Positions 1-9,617 of a DNA stretch of 64,000 bases are shown here, piece by piece; positions within the stretch are counted from its first letter, which is position 1; each line of letters begins with the position of its first letter. The notes under the pieces were generated by a model that saw only the letters and a program-made list of their open reading frames with translations, did not search any database and had not been told where the DNA came from. Source of the stretch: Sepiola atlantica (taxonomy: Eukaryota; Mollusca; Cephalopoda; Sepiida; Sepiolidae); contig OY744537.1 of assembly GCA_963556195.1 (NCBI GenBank), positions 14,530,243 through 14,594,242 on the forward strand, in the 5' to 3' direction. The position numbers were made by a program, and so were the translations under genes.

Positions 1-134
1 GAGATAGAGGTTCTAGGGTCTAGTAGATGGCATTTTAATTTCAGTTTACCATATACCTTACTTTTCCAGAGAATTCCCCAAAAAACTTTAAAATGACCAT
101 TGTATTGAGGCATAGCCTTTACAAAAGTAGTGAC

Positions 135-520
135 ATTCCATGAAAAATGTCAGTATACTGAAACCATATGCCCTTAATAGGGTTAAGATGAAAATTCATA
201 TACACTAAATGTACAAAAGCAAGGAAATTCCTAAATTTTTACACTTTTATTGTCATTAAGGGTATACTAGCACAATATGGCTATGTATTTTACTGGTATG
301 AATTTTTCTTCAGCGCACCTCACACACTTCATCCACTCATGCATAGCGAATCATACTGTAGTGATGTGATAATGAAATGGTTTGGTTGATATGTAGTCAT
401 ACCCTTAATGAAGTTAAAAATGTAAAAATTTGAGAATGCTTTTGTACTTTTAGTGTATATGAATTTTCATCTTAACCCTATTAAGGGCATATGATTTCAG
501 TATACTGGCATTTAACATGG

Positions 521-523
<3 letters not shown>
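135..523. repeat. Foldback element with ~130-bp inverted arms
   Basis: The left arm (135 to about 290) begins ATTCCATG and contains CCCTTAATAGGGTTAAGATG. The right arm (about 390-523) reads back as its reverse complement, including CATCTTAACCCTATTAAGGG, and ends CATGGAAT. The arms are nearly identical over the outer ~85 bp and decay towards a ~100-bp centre. No coding potential is seen. This is probably a non-autonomous foldback or MITE-like element; the superfamily is not recognised. Confidence 0.75.

Positions 524-524
<1 letters not shown>

Positions 525-567
<43 letters not shown>
525..567. repeat. (TA)n microsatellite
   Basis: Uninterrupted TA dinucleotides directly abutting the right end of the foldback element. 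Confidence 0.98.
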
Positions 568-569
<2 letters not shown>

Positions 570-1077
570 GTAACATAGGTAAGACGTAAGGGTGGGCTAA
601 TGTGGGCAATATTTAGTTTAATTTAGCTTTATGCAGAAGGGGGCAAAGAGAAAAGAGAAACGTTTCGTAAAAATTCAGATACCTCCGATTTTTGATAAAA
701 TTTTAACAATAAGCATTAGGCATTAATTAATAAATATTTCCAACATTTAACTTCGTTGGAGCATTTTAAATGGCTTTTCGAGGGAATAATATTGGTAAAA
801 CCTCCCATTTGAAAATTAAAATGGTTTAGATTTGCACAAAAATTCATGCATGATCATTCGGCAAACATTTAGAAAGATTCTCTGAATTGCAAATTAATCT
901 TCAGACCCAAATGGTTGAGTTTTATATTTGAGACATTTTAACGAATAAGAATTATGTAATCGATGTTATTAAACATTTAAATAAGAATTCTAGACATACG
1001 ATTTTGTAGCATAACTGAATTTTGATCCTTGTAAGGGGCGAAAAGTGGTGCAAATAGTTCTGTTGTGTATTCTTCTA

Positions 1078-1078
<1 letters not shown>
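568..1078. other. A/T-rich sequence, nothing recognised
   Basis: A/T-rich sequence without an open frame of note, RNA motif or tandem structure that I can recognise. Confidence 0.5.
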
Positions 1079-1133
<55 letters not shown>

Positions 1134-1280
1134 TTCTTATTTTTCTTATCTTTCCGTTTTTGCTGGAGATGGAGCATCCTACCGGATGCCAGACATTCAC
1201 CGGCTATTTCAGACACTCCAGCCTAGAGATCGTTTTAAGATTCTAACCGTCCCTTTAAGTGCAATCGTCGGTATTTCTCT

Positions 1281-1374
<94 letters not shown>

Positions 1375-1375
1375 G
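1079..1375. repeat. Two (TA)n microsatellites around a ~150-bp unique spacer
   Basis: Pure TA runs lie at about 1079-1128 and 1283-1375. Apparent proteins here, poly(Tyr-Ile) on both strands, are artefacts of the dinucleotide repeat. The second run directly abuts the 5'-truncated Penelope fragment. Confidence 0.97.
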
Positions 1376-1378
1376 GAT

Positions 1379-1728
1379 CAAAATAAACCAAAGTGAAAAC
1401 TTTTAGTAGATGGAACCATATCTACTCTTTTAAACACAATAGTAATGGTACCACTAGCACCTCTCTTTCCAACCTAATAAAAAGCTTTCACATCAAAAAT
1501 ACCCCCTACTCCCTAAGTTGGTCTATATTAAAAAAGTCAAACTCATATACTCCTGGTTCTGCATTCTGCCAACTATGTACCTTGGAAACTTATATGATAG
1601 CTACTGCACACAAGAACTTAAATGTCATTAACTCCAAAAATGAACTTATTTCAAATTGCAGACACAAACGAAAATTTAAATACATTAATTTCATCACTCC
1701 CTCTGACACTCCTCCTCCCAACCAATAA
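1379..1728 (+). pseudogene. Penelope-like element, GIY-YIG endonuclease C-terminal fragment
   Basis: An open frame of about 110 codons ending at TAA 1728 with no convincing start, so a 5'-truncated piece. The translation contains FKHNSNGTTSTSLSNLI, then WSILKKSNSY, a CQLC cysteine pair, and CRHKRKFKY. This order (basic His/Asn segment, 'W.I', 'C..C....M', 'CRH..KF') is what I know from the GIY-YIG endonuclease end of Penelope-like retroelements, which nicks target DNA for reverse transcription. The reverse transcriptase domain is absent: a (TA)n array lies immediately upstream. Family assignment is from memory of motif order. An HHR characteristic of Penelope elements lies downstream on the same strand (13401-13451), which supports the call. 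Confidence 0.65.
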
Positions 1729-2635
1729 CTCCCCCCATTCTTTAACATCTGACAAATCTCTAAACTATATCCCAGGGGAACCTTGTAACTTCTATTCTTA
1801 ACGCCCCTAATCTCACTAATTAACCCTCCCAATAAATTTGTCATCCCCATTACACCTAACAACTACATCTACCCGGAACACTTTTAGTAGATTGAACTAA
1901 CATTACTCCTCCAACTTTCCACCGATCATTAACATACCTAATATCTAGACTTATATACCTCTCCTGCAATATAGCTCCTATTATCCTTTTACTTCAGCTC
2001 CACTCCTAACCCCTCATATTTATCTCATTGTTTCTCCTGTCCGTAATCCCACCTACAAACTCCTTCTTGGCCTCTCTTTCCCCCCCTTATTATCTCCTAC
2101 ACTTCCACTATATCGTCCTTATATTTGGACTCTTCCTATTTGCAACATATTCCCCTGTAACTTCCTTTTGTTATCCTTTTAACTACGACATTTGAATTCC
2201 CCTCCAATTAGGTCCATTAATACCCCCCTGTAATTCTTATCAGCTCTCTAACACACTAGCTGCAAAACGCAAGTCTGCTTAATTTTTCAATCCAACCCTG
2301 GCCCATAACACTTATATTATATAAACTGTTACTAGCATTTCTGTCCTATCTCCTTAATAGCCTCCATAACCCCCTTTGAGTAACCTTTTTAACTATTTGA
2401 TTGATTCAAGCTAGTTACATAACTACTTATTTTGGCCTATTTTTGAATAATCCTAATCCCTCTAAATACTCGCGAGCCATTTTCTATCGGCCTATTCTCT
2501 CTTTGTTCAACTCATCTTATCTTTGACCAATCTCACCCCCATCCCCTCAAATCATATGTTCATACTACTTGGAAACCCCTTGCAAGTTTCCCTTATATAT
2601 CTAATTAAATTTAAACTGTAACTGTTAATTGTTAC

Positions 2636-2729
2636 TGTTGTGGTGGCAACCACTCATTTGCATATACGAATAACGTTACACTATAAATGGCAAGCCTAGG
2701 TTGGTCTTAGAGTGTGTTATCTAAATGCC
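2636..2729 (+). repeat. 5' LTR, left piece (94 bp)
   Basis: Matches the first 94 bp of the 3' LTR with one mismatch. It carries a TATA box (TATAAA, 2682-2687) and an octamer-like ATTTGCAT (2656-2663), plausible promoter elements. It breaks at the LINE insertion site; 94 + 180 bp equals the intact 274-bp LTR exactly. Confidence 0.93.
2713..2729. repeat. Target-site duplication of the LINE, left copy
   Basis: TGTGTTATCTAAATGCC (17 bp) is repeated exactly at 8852-8868 on the other side of the LINE and occurs once in the uninterrupted 3' LTR. The first T might belong to the LINE end. Confidence 0.92.
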
Positions 2730-2914
2730 GTTTTTTGACGTGGTAAGCAACAAAGCTCTCTGTTATTTTTCTCTGCCAGTAAGTCCGTTATCATAGTTAT
2801 TATTGTTATTTCTTGTTACTATTGTTAATTGTTAAATTTGTTGCTTGCTTTTTGTTACTCCTTATATTTTTATTTATTTGGAGTTTGTTAATTTTTTTTT
2901 ACCGTTCTCCGGCC

Positions 2915-4012
2915 ATGGCGACTGCCAGCTGTGCGCCTTCGGAGACCTCTGAAGTGGTTGAGAAGTCATCTCAGCCTACTGATAAAACGGACTGGAGTAA
3001 GGCACCCGCCCTTCAAATAGACGTTGACGATTTTGTCGCCAAGGCAAAAGACTGCACGGATTTCGTGACTGAAACTGGAGTAATTATACAGTTACCAAGG
3101 TTGGAGGAATTCCAGAAAAAAACGATATTAATGTTCGTAGTGGACAGAAAGTCTAAAAAACTGATTAGGTCCTCAAAAGAAACTGTCGCAAAATTAATTG
3201 CAACGACCGGAGTACGTGCGGAACGAATCGTGAAGTGCAAGGGCTATAACACATGGAATAGTCTCTTTAAGACCGAGGATGTGTGCATCGAACTCTCGAA
3301 GAAAGAAATAATCACTAAAGACTACATTCTGCGAATGGAATACATGGGTCGAAGGAGAACGACCATCTCCGTTTTCGAAGTACCGGCTGTTGTCCCTGGC
3401 GAGTATTTGGGCGCCTTCCTGCTGAAGTTTGGAGATATAACCGCCATTACGGTTGATAAGTTCAATGGAACGTGGTCGTTTGACGTGTGGCTTAACGAGT
3501 CGGCTTTCAAGAAAGTACCGTACTACATTGAAACAAATGGAGAAAAATTGCCTGTGGTGGTGGCTGGAAGACGTCCAGCTTGTTGGATATGCAATGAGGT
3601 TGGGCACTTAACATTTACTTGTCCCACAAGGATTAAACCGGCCCAGCCTAACCCCAAGAACAGAGTGCTAGAACACTTGACACCTAAAGTTGCAGCGGAG
3701 AAGAAGACTCCCTCCTCAAAGCCAACAACTGAAACTGTAACCCCGGAGGAATTCGAGGACTTATGCAACACCGAAAATGAATCTCCCAAAAAGAAAGTCG
3801 TTTGGAATATTGTGACGGGAAAAAAATCACCGAAGTCATACGCTCAAGTGATGACCGAAGAGGAACAACTGGAAATAGAAACCAGAAATGATCCAGGTGA
3901 AGAGAAATATAAAGAAATATTAGATCTGAAAAAGACTCTCGACGAAGAACGTAATACTGAGAAAAAAAAAGAAAAAAAAAAACGAGGAAAAAAAAATGGT
4001 CAAGTCAAATAA
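2915..4012 (+). CDS. LINE ORF1, nucleic-acid-binding protein (first part)
   Basis: Start chosen at ATG 2915, in a strong context (GGCCATGGCG); the open frame extends upstream to 2813 only with non-ATG codons. The product is about 365 residues. A CCHC knuckle (C-x2-C-x4-H-x4-C, CWICNEVGHLTFTC) sits at residues 223-236, after a region that looks folded; the tail is Lys/Glu-rich and low in complexity. The expected role is to coat the LINE RNA in the ribonucleoprotein. The frame ends just after three A-runs of about 9-10 bases (3961-3996), where the reading appears to pass to the frame starting at 3996. That suggests a one-base homopolymer change, or less likely programmed slippage, splitting one ORF1. 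Confidence 0.8.
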   Translation: MATASCAPSETSEVVEKSSQPTDKTDWSKAPALQIDVDDFVAKAKDCTDFVTETGVIIQLPRLEEFQKKTILMFVVDRKSKKLIRSSKETVAKLIATTGVRAERIVKCKGYNTWNSLFKTEDVCIELSKKEIITKDYILRMEYMGRRRTTISVFEVPAVVPGEYLGAFLLKFGDITAITVDKFNGTWSFDVWLNESAFKKVPYYIETNGEKLPVVVAGRRPACWICNEVGHLTFTCPTRIKPAQPNPKNRVLEHLTPKVAAEKKTPSSKPTTETVTPEEFEDLCNTENESPKKKVVWNIVTGKKSPKSYAQVMTEEEQLEIETRNDPGEEKYKEILDLKKTLDEERNTEKKKEKKKRGKKNGQVK

Positions 4013-4772
4013 AACTACTTCCCCGGCCAAAGAACGTCGCTCTCCAGCCAAAGGTGCACCCCCACCATTAAAGTCATCCCCACCAGTAAGGGAATCTAAT
4101 TTGACCCCCTTATCAAAAGATAAGCCCGTTACCCCCAATCCATCTCCTTTCTGTTCCCCGTGCAACACCCCTAAAAGTACACCGCCCCCCTCTCCAATGA
4201 AGACCGATATGCCGCCTCCTGCCTCACCCACCGCCCCCTCCACATCCCAGAAACGCCATCGAAGTCCCTCGCTAGAGGCCCGGAAAAAGAAGACCCCTTT
4301 CTACACAGGCAAGGATGTCTGTAAAGTAACTCCTGAAACTGAAAATCTTATGATAAACCATCATAAGAAGAACTACCGAAACCTAGCTACACTAAAGATG
4401 GTACACAAAAAAGACATTACCAACCCGGAAAATTTCTTGGATGCACAAAGACTTTTATCTGTGGTTAGATCAAGAGACAAAGCTAAAGGGGTTTGGAATA
4501 TGATGGAGGAAGCGAATAACGCCTTTAATATATCGCCTCCTCTCGCTTTCTTTAACGATGAAGAAGTAGTATTACTGCAAAGATCTTGTGTTGGGAGGGT
4601 CCCTATACGTATCCATCCTACACTCTACAGGGCATTAAAACTAACTTTCCCCTTAGACATTGGCGGTGTGGCCCCGGACGGTCTCGTCTCAAATGAATTG
4701 GGACAAGGTTCTCTGGGTTCATCTGTCGGTGTCTTAAATGCATCAATGTTCGTTTCGGGTTCCCAACTCTAA
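3996..4772 (+). CDS. LINE ORF1, second part in a shifted frame
   Basis: About 258 codons overlapping the end of the previous frame by 17 nt. The N-terminal ~90 residues are rich in Pro, Ser and Lys (disordered, basic). The remainder looks folded, with no motif I recognise. The first ATG follows an A-run directly, so this is best read as the continuation of ORF1 after a frame change and not as an independent gene. Its end overlaps the open frame of ORF2 by 35 nt. Confidence 0.55.
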   Translation: MVKSNKTTSPAKERRSPAKGAPPPLKSSPPVRESNLTPLSKDKPVTPNPSPFCSPCNTPKSTPPPSPMKTDMPPPASPTAPSTSQKRHRSPSLEARKKKTPFYTGKDVCKVTPETENLMINHHKKNYRNLATLKMVHKKDITNPENFLDAQRLLSVVRSRDKAKGVWNMMEEANNAFNISPPLAFFNDEEVVLLQRSCVGRVPIRIHPTLYRALKLTFPLDIGGVAPDGLVSNELGQGSLGSSVGVLNASMFVSGSQL

Positions 4773-4782
4773 GAGCACTAGA

Positions 4783-7700
4783 ATGGCACTCAGATTAGCA
4801 AGCCTAAATGGCCGAGGGTTGAGGGACACCGCTCGTAAACTTCGAGTAGTACGTGACCTTCAGCGACTCGGCGTGGATGTATGTTGTTTGCAGGAGACCC
4901 ACTTCATTCCCAGTGATTATCAGGGTGCGCTGACTAGAGACTTTCAGCTCTATTCAGCGTACTTTGATACTCGCTCAAGAGGGGTTTCCTGGCTAGTTAA
5001 GCGCACACTGAATGCGACGCGTGACCCAATCTATGCAGATCCTGAGGGAAGGCTGTGCGTTCTTGATGTTACCGTAAAGGATGTGGCTTTTCGGCTTATT
5101 GGGGTTTATGCGCCCAACGCCAGTTCTGAGCGGGTTCCTTTTTTTCGGCGGATCGAGCCCTTTATGGATACGTCGCGTCGGATAATTCTAGCGGGAGACT
5201 GAAACGCGGTCTTGGATCCCGATTTAGATCGCTTGGGAAAACCTAGGGGAACTAACAGCAACGGGGATGTTAAGGCATTTCGGGACTTTATCGATAAGTT
5301 CGATCTTGTCGATAAATTCCGAAATGAGAAACCCCGTGAAGTAGTATGGACTTGGACTGCTAGTCGCGGCTCCGATTTAGGGCAACTTTCGAGTTACCTT
5401 GATCGGTTCTTAATTAGGAGAGTCGATTTAGGGCTTTTAGATTGTCCAAGTTTTCATAATATAGTTTACTCGGATCATAGGCTTGTCCGGGTGCGGGTAA
5501 ACTTAGATAGTCCTAAGCCTAGATTGGCTGGTTACTGGAAGTTCAACACATCGTTGTTCGATTTGAAGGACTTCCGGGAACAGCTTTTACTAACATTACA
5601 GAGGGAATTGACGGGTGCTATCATTGGGAATAAGTGGTGGGGCCACCTTAAGAACGTTATTAGGTCCTTCGTTGCCGATTATAGTCGTCGACTCAACCTT
5701 AGATCTAGGGCAACGAAAGTGGCACTAGAAACTAGTTTAAGTCGGGCGGCGGAGGCGGGGGATAGCGTTACCTTTACTGTAGCTAAAACGGAACTGAACT
5801 CCTTGGATAACAAGGCAGATCAGGGATTGATAGTTAGGTCTAGGTTAAAAAGAGTGCCGCACGAGGCGACAAACATGGCCGCGTCACTGCGTGCGGAGGA
5901 ACGTCGACGGTCTACTGATCGACACATCGCCAGTGTCACATTATCGGATGGGCGTCTCGTGACTACAAACGACGGGATTTTGGAGGGTTTTCGCTCTTAT
6001 TTTCAGGATCTTTTTACCAAGGAGCCCGGTCTGACAATGGCTCAGTTCGACGCCTATTTAGCTGACTTTTCTCGTCTCGAGGCGACCGAAGTAGCTAGGT
6101 GCGAAGGGTGTATAAATGAGGATGAAGTCCTGGAGGCCCTAAGGCAGGTTGGCCTTGATAAGTCTCCGAGTATCGATGGTCTGCCTTACGAACTGTATTT
6201 GAGGTTGTCGCCCATTTTTGTCCCCCTGCTGGCTGTGTTGTTTAACTCCTGGTTTAGGAACGGGTCTATCCCCCAGTACTTTACCAGGGGTATCATCAAA
6301 TTGCTCCGCAAGGACAAGAGTGGTGGGGATGGTATAGGTAATTTCCGGCCCTTAACAATGTTAAATACAGAGTTAAAGATTTTGGCCAAGATCTTGGCTA
6401 ATCGTCTGCGGGTTGTCTTGTTTCGTCTAATAAGTCCCGAACAGACTTGTTCTGTTAAGGGCCGGACTATTCAAGATAATTTGCACATGATACGCTTGAT
6501 CATAGAGAAAGTCGACACTGAGGCCGCGCTGATCAATTTAGATCAGTCCAAAGCATTCGATAGGGTCGATCATCGTTACTTGGAGGCTGTCTTGTCTTCG
6601 GCTGGATTTGGTCCCCATTTCCGCTCCTGGATTCGCCTCTTTTATGCAAACCCCGGTGCGTTGGTTGAAGTGAATGGAATAAGGTCAAAGCCTTTCGATT
6701 TGTCCAGATCTATTCGTCAGGGATGTACGCTTTCACCGATGCTTTATGTGCTTGCGTTGGAGCCTTTCCTTCGCAGGCTTAGGGTGAATCCGGTCCTTCG
6801 TGGGATTACTTTGTCTGGTGCTTGCCCCATGATTAAGTACTCCGCCTATGCCGACGACGTCACTGTGCTTGTAACGAGCAGTGCTGAGATTAGGGTCGTC
6901 GACATGGAAATAAGACGGTATGAACAAGTGACAGGGGCCAAAATCAACTGCGATAAGTCTGTTGGCTTACGCATTGGTGCCTGGAGGGGTGTTCCCCTTC
7001 AGGGGCCCTTTGGCTGGACGGATGGGCCTTGCAAGATACTCGGCGTCTGGTTTGGTCCTGATCTCCAGTTGGAGAAAAATTGGTCGGAAGTGTTGAAAGC
7101 GGTTAAGGCTGCAGCCCGTCTGTGGTCTTTGAGAAATCTTACTTTAAAAGGAAGAGCGGAGGTGTGTAATTCTCACATTTATCCTCTCATCCTCTACCGT
7201 CTTTCTGTGCTCCCTCTGCCGGCGATCACACTAGTTGAACTAGTGAAGGCTCTTTTCGCGTTTTTGTGGCGCGGAAAGCAGCCCATGGTTCGCCGGGAGA
7301 TCTGCTACTTGCATCCGTCTGAAGGCGGTCTAGGTATGCCAAGCGTTGAGATTCGTCAATATACGCTTCGCTTACACTACCTAGACCGAATGTGTACACC
7401 TTGTGAGGGAAACGGTGAATTCTGGAAGGAAGACACCAAGAAAGCCTTTCCGGCTTTGAAAAGTGTGCACTTGCATGGGGGTGAGGCATTTCGTTTACCT
7501 CGACGCGAGTGCTCCTTTTATCGCGAGTGTCGACAGTCCTTGAAGTACCTTCTAAGGGTGTCAGAAAGCCTCTCTGACACCCGAGTGCTGTCTCGTAAAG
7601 CACTATATCGGGTTATGGTGAGGGGATCTGTTCGTGACGATATTACTGAGGAGCTCGGTCTTACGAAGGGAGAACTTCGCTTGATCTGGCCTTGGGCGCC

Positions 7701-8244
7701 TGGGTTGAAATGCTTCGATAATTACGAGGCATCACTCACCTGGCTGATAATACGAAATGCACTCTGGGTCGGCAAAAAGCTTTACGCAGCGGGATTAGTA
7801 GAGACACCAAGTTGTGTTCGATGCGGCGACTGGGAGGAAACGACCAGTCATGTTTTCTTTCATTGCCCCATCGTTCGCCCGCTGTGTGAGTTAGTTGAAG
7901 GCTACACGGTTCGCATGTTGAACGGACAGTTCTTCGTTTTGGAGTCTTTTTCGACATGCTGCAATTGGGCACCAATCATGAAGTGGGAGGAGCATTATGT
8001 GTTTCTTTGCTTACTAGCAGTCATGAGAGGAGTGATTTGGTTGACACGACAGAAGGAAGTCTACGGGGAAGAGACCTTCACTGCTCCCCAGCTTGTCCTC
8101 ATTTTCCAGTCTCGCTTGAAAATGCGTGTCAGGCTGGAGAAGGTGAAACTCCCTCCGGCAGATTTCAACAAAAGGTGGGTGAAAGTTGCGCGTTTGTGTC
8201 GTTTGAATGGAGCTAATTTTGAGTGGTACTTGAACGTGCCTTAG
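4783..8244 (+). pseudogene. LINE ORF2: AP endonuclease + reverse transcriptase, one internal stop
   Basis: 1153 codons from ATG 4783 (MALRLASLNGRGL...). An in-frame ATG at 4738 is less likely because the endonuclease fold starts at 4783. Residues 1-235 form an APE-type endonuclease (LQETHF; GDxNAV around codon 140; SDHRLV at 230-235). The reverse transcriptase follows: first catalytic Asp near 587 in LDQSKAFD, then YADD at 689-692. A C-terminal Cys/His motif (C1011, C1014, H1023, C1028) is typical of Tx1/L1-like ORF2. The product would nick the target and copy the RNA in place. Codon 140, Trp in the family's GDWN motif, is TGA (5200-5202), so full-length protein is not expected. The rest is open, which indicates a young copy. 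Confidence 0.88.
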
Positions 8245-8394
8245 ACAGAATATTGGGTGGCCGAACCGAACACTGACCCTTTTATTTGACCCGGTTAGGC
8301 AAGATTAGGTTATGTTTTGTTTTTCTTCCCCTTTTTTAGCTTAGCTAGAGGTATGTAAGTTGTCATAGGTCCCCCTTTTTTTTTCGTCCTCTCC

Positions 8395-8425
<31 letters not shown>

Positions 8426-8851
8426 ATCCCGACTTTTATTTTATAATTCCCATTCCCGACCCCTATTAGGTGACTGATCTGTTGTTTTGTCAGAGATGCA
8501 GGTCTCCTTTCGTAATTTTCGAAGGAGGTGTGAGAATAAAACTTTCGTGACCTGCATCGCCTTTTTTCGACTGGCAAAACTACTTATCGGCCACATTTCT
8601 TTAGTGGGAGGTTCTTATACTAACACTTAATTTTATTTATTTTTTCATTGTATATATATATATCATTCTTGTTCCCCCACTCCCAATTACATGTATATAT
8701 TGTCATTTTTGGGTTTTAAGTAGGTATATCATGGAGTAAATTTGTTATGGTGATTGTGACTAGTTAAGTTAAGAATGTTAGTTAGGTCAACATTTTCCCC
8801 ACCCCCCTTGTAGGCCTTGTGCCAAATTTTGTATTTTTTACAAATAAATAT
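8245..8851 (+). other. LINE 3' untranslated region
   Basis: Contains poly-T (8402-8425), C-runs, a compound stem-loop (8495-8558) and an A/T-rich 3' end (CAAATAAATAT). No open frame. Confidence 0.75.
8495..8558 (+). promoter_or_regulatory. Stem-loop in the LINE 3' UTR
   Basis: GATGCAGGTC (8495-8504) pairs perfectly with GACCTGCATC (8549-8558). Inside it, CTCCTTTCG pairs with CGAAGGAG with one bulged base. Many LINE reverse transcriptases recognise a 3' stem-loop in their template, so this is a candidate recognition structure; that role is inferred. Confidence 0.55.
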
Positions 8852-8868
8852 TGTGTTATCTAAATGCC
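8852..8868. repeat. Target-site duplication of the LINE, right copy
   Basis: Exact second copy of the 17-bp sequence at 2713-2729. Confidence 0.92.
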
Positions 8869-9048
8869 ACCGGAAGTGACGCCGAAGAGCGTACATGTCC
8901 TCCCACCAAGACTCTCTGACTCGACACCTTCATTTGTACATACTGTAAATATACCTTTTCTTTAATACACTTATTATTGCATTCTCCGTGTTGTTTGCGT
9001 CTTCATTGTATTCCTCACTAATTGTGGTTCAACCTTGCAACCACAACA
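8869..9048 (+). repeat. 5' LTR, right piece (180 bp)
   Basis: I see no difference from the last 180 bp of the 3' LTR. Ends CCACAACA at 9048. Confidence 0.93.
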
Positions 9049-9050
9049 GT

Positions 9051-9060
9051 TGGCGACGAG
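9051..9060 (+). promoter_or_regulatory. Primer-binding site, likely tRNA-Ser
   Basis: TGGCGACGAG begins 2 nt after the LTR. It is complementary to the CTCGTCGCCA 3' end that I recall for metazoan tRNA-Ser(GCU). Position and length fit a minus-strand primer site. Confidence 0.75.
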
Positions 9061-9617
9061 ATATGAAGCGTCAAATATAACAGTTTGACGAAGAACTATT
9101 TAAAAAAAAAAAGTACAATGCAAAGTGTTGACGAGCAAACGGATTTTACGCTAAAGAAAAGTTTTCAACTTAAGTGAAAAAAAAAAAAAAAAAAATCGAA
9201 CGTGGCAAAAGCGACAATTTACGCCGTTTTCTGGGAATCCGACTTACAAACGAATGAATTTTTTTTTGTCGCTAAACGACAAATCTGTTTTGTATTACTA
9301 AAGGACCAACTTGCAAACGAAAAGCGGATTTTGTTCTGTCGCAAAACGACAGGTCAGACTCGTATTACGAAAAGCAAGGAAGTAACCTACGAAGAAAAAA
9401 AGTTCACCGGTGGATTCTAATTACTGCTCCCCGTTAGCAAAACAACAACTAAAGGAATCTTTTAATTAATAATTTGTTTGGCGGCGGTACTAAAAGGAAA
9501 TACCATAGCTAGAAATTAAAGCTCAAGGAAAGGATTTTTTTTTTTAAAGTTGTCACTGGATAACGGATAATACAGTAAAACGTCACGAAAAAAAAAAAAA
9601 AAGAAAAAGAAAGTAAA
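9061..9617 (+). other. Gypsy 5' leader with duplicated hairpin module
   Basis: Untranslated leader, A-rich. About 67-70 bp is duplicated imperfectly (about 9240-9306 and 9307-9376); each copy contains a small stem-loop, GTCGCTAAACGAC (9268-9280) and GTCGCAAAACGAC (9338-9350). The short frame through 9202-9420 lacks an ATG start and I do not call it a gene. Confidence 0.6.

Larger units (their letters stand above)
2730..8851 (+). mobile_element. Tx1/L1-like LINE, near full length
   Basis: About 6.1 kb with an exact 17-bp target duplication. It has a short 5' leader, ORF1 with a CCHC zinc knuckle (broken by a frame change in a poly-A tract), ORF2 with an APE-type endonuclease and reverse transcriptase (one internal stop), a ~600-bp 3' UTR and an A/T-rich end without a long poly-A. 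Assignment to the Tx1 branch of the L1 group rests on ORF2 motifs such as QTCSVKGRTIQDNL and the C-terminal cysteine/histidine motif; I could not align it. It lies inside the 5' LTR of the Gypsy element. Confidence 0.85.

Noticed and set aside
1045..1391. Poly(Tyr-Ile) proteins over TA repeats (also near 13.5, 36.1, 52.5 and 56.0 kb)
   Set aside because: Translations of (TA)n or (ATA)n repeats.
3920..4243. Gly-rich minus-strand ORF inside LINE ORF1
   Set aside because: Antisense shadow of the Pro-rich ORF1 segment.
9202..9420. 72-codon ORF in the Gypsy leader
   Set aside because: No ATG start and explained by an imperfect duplication in untranslated sequence.
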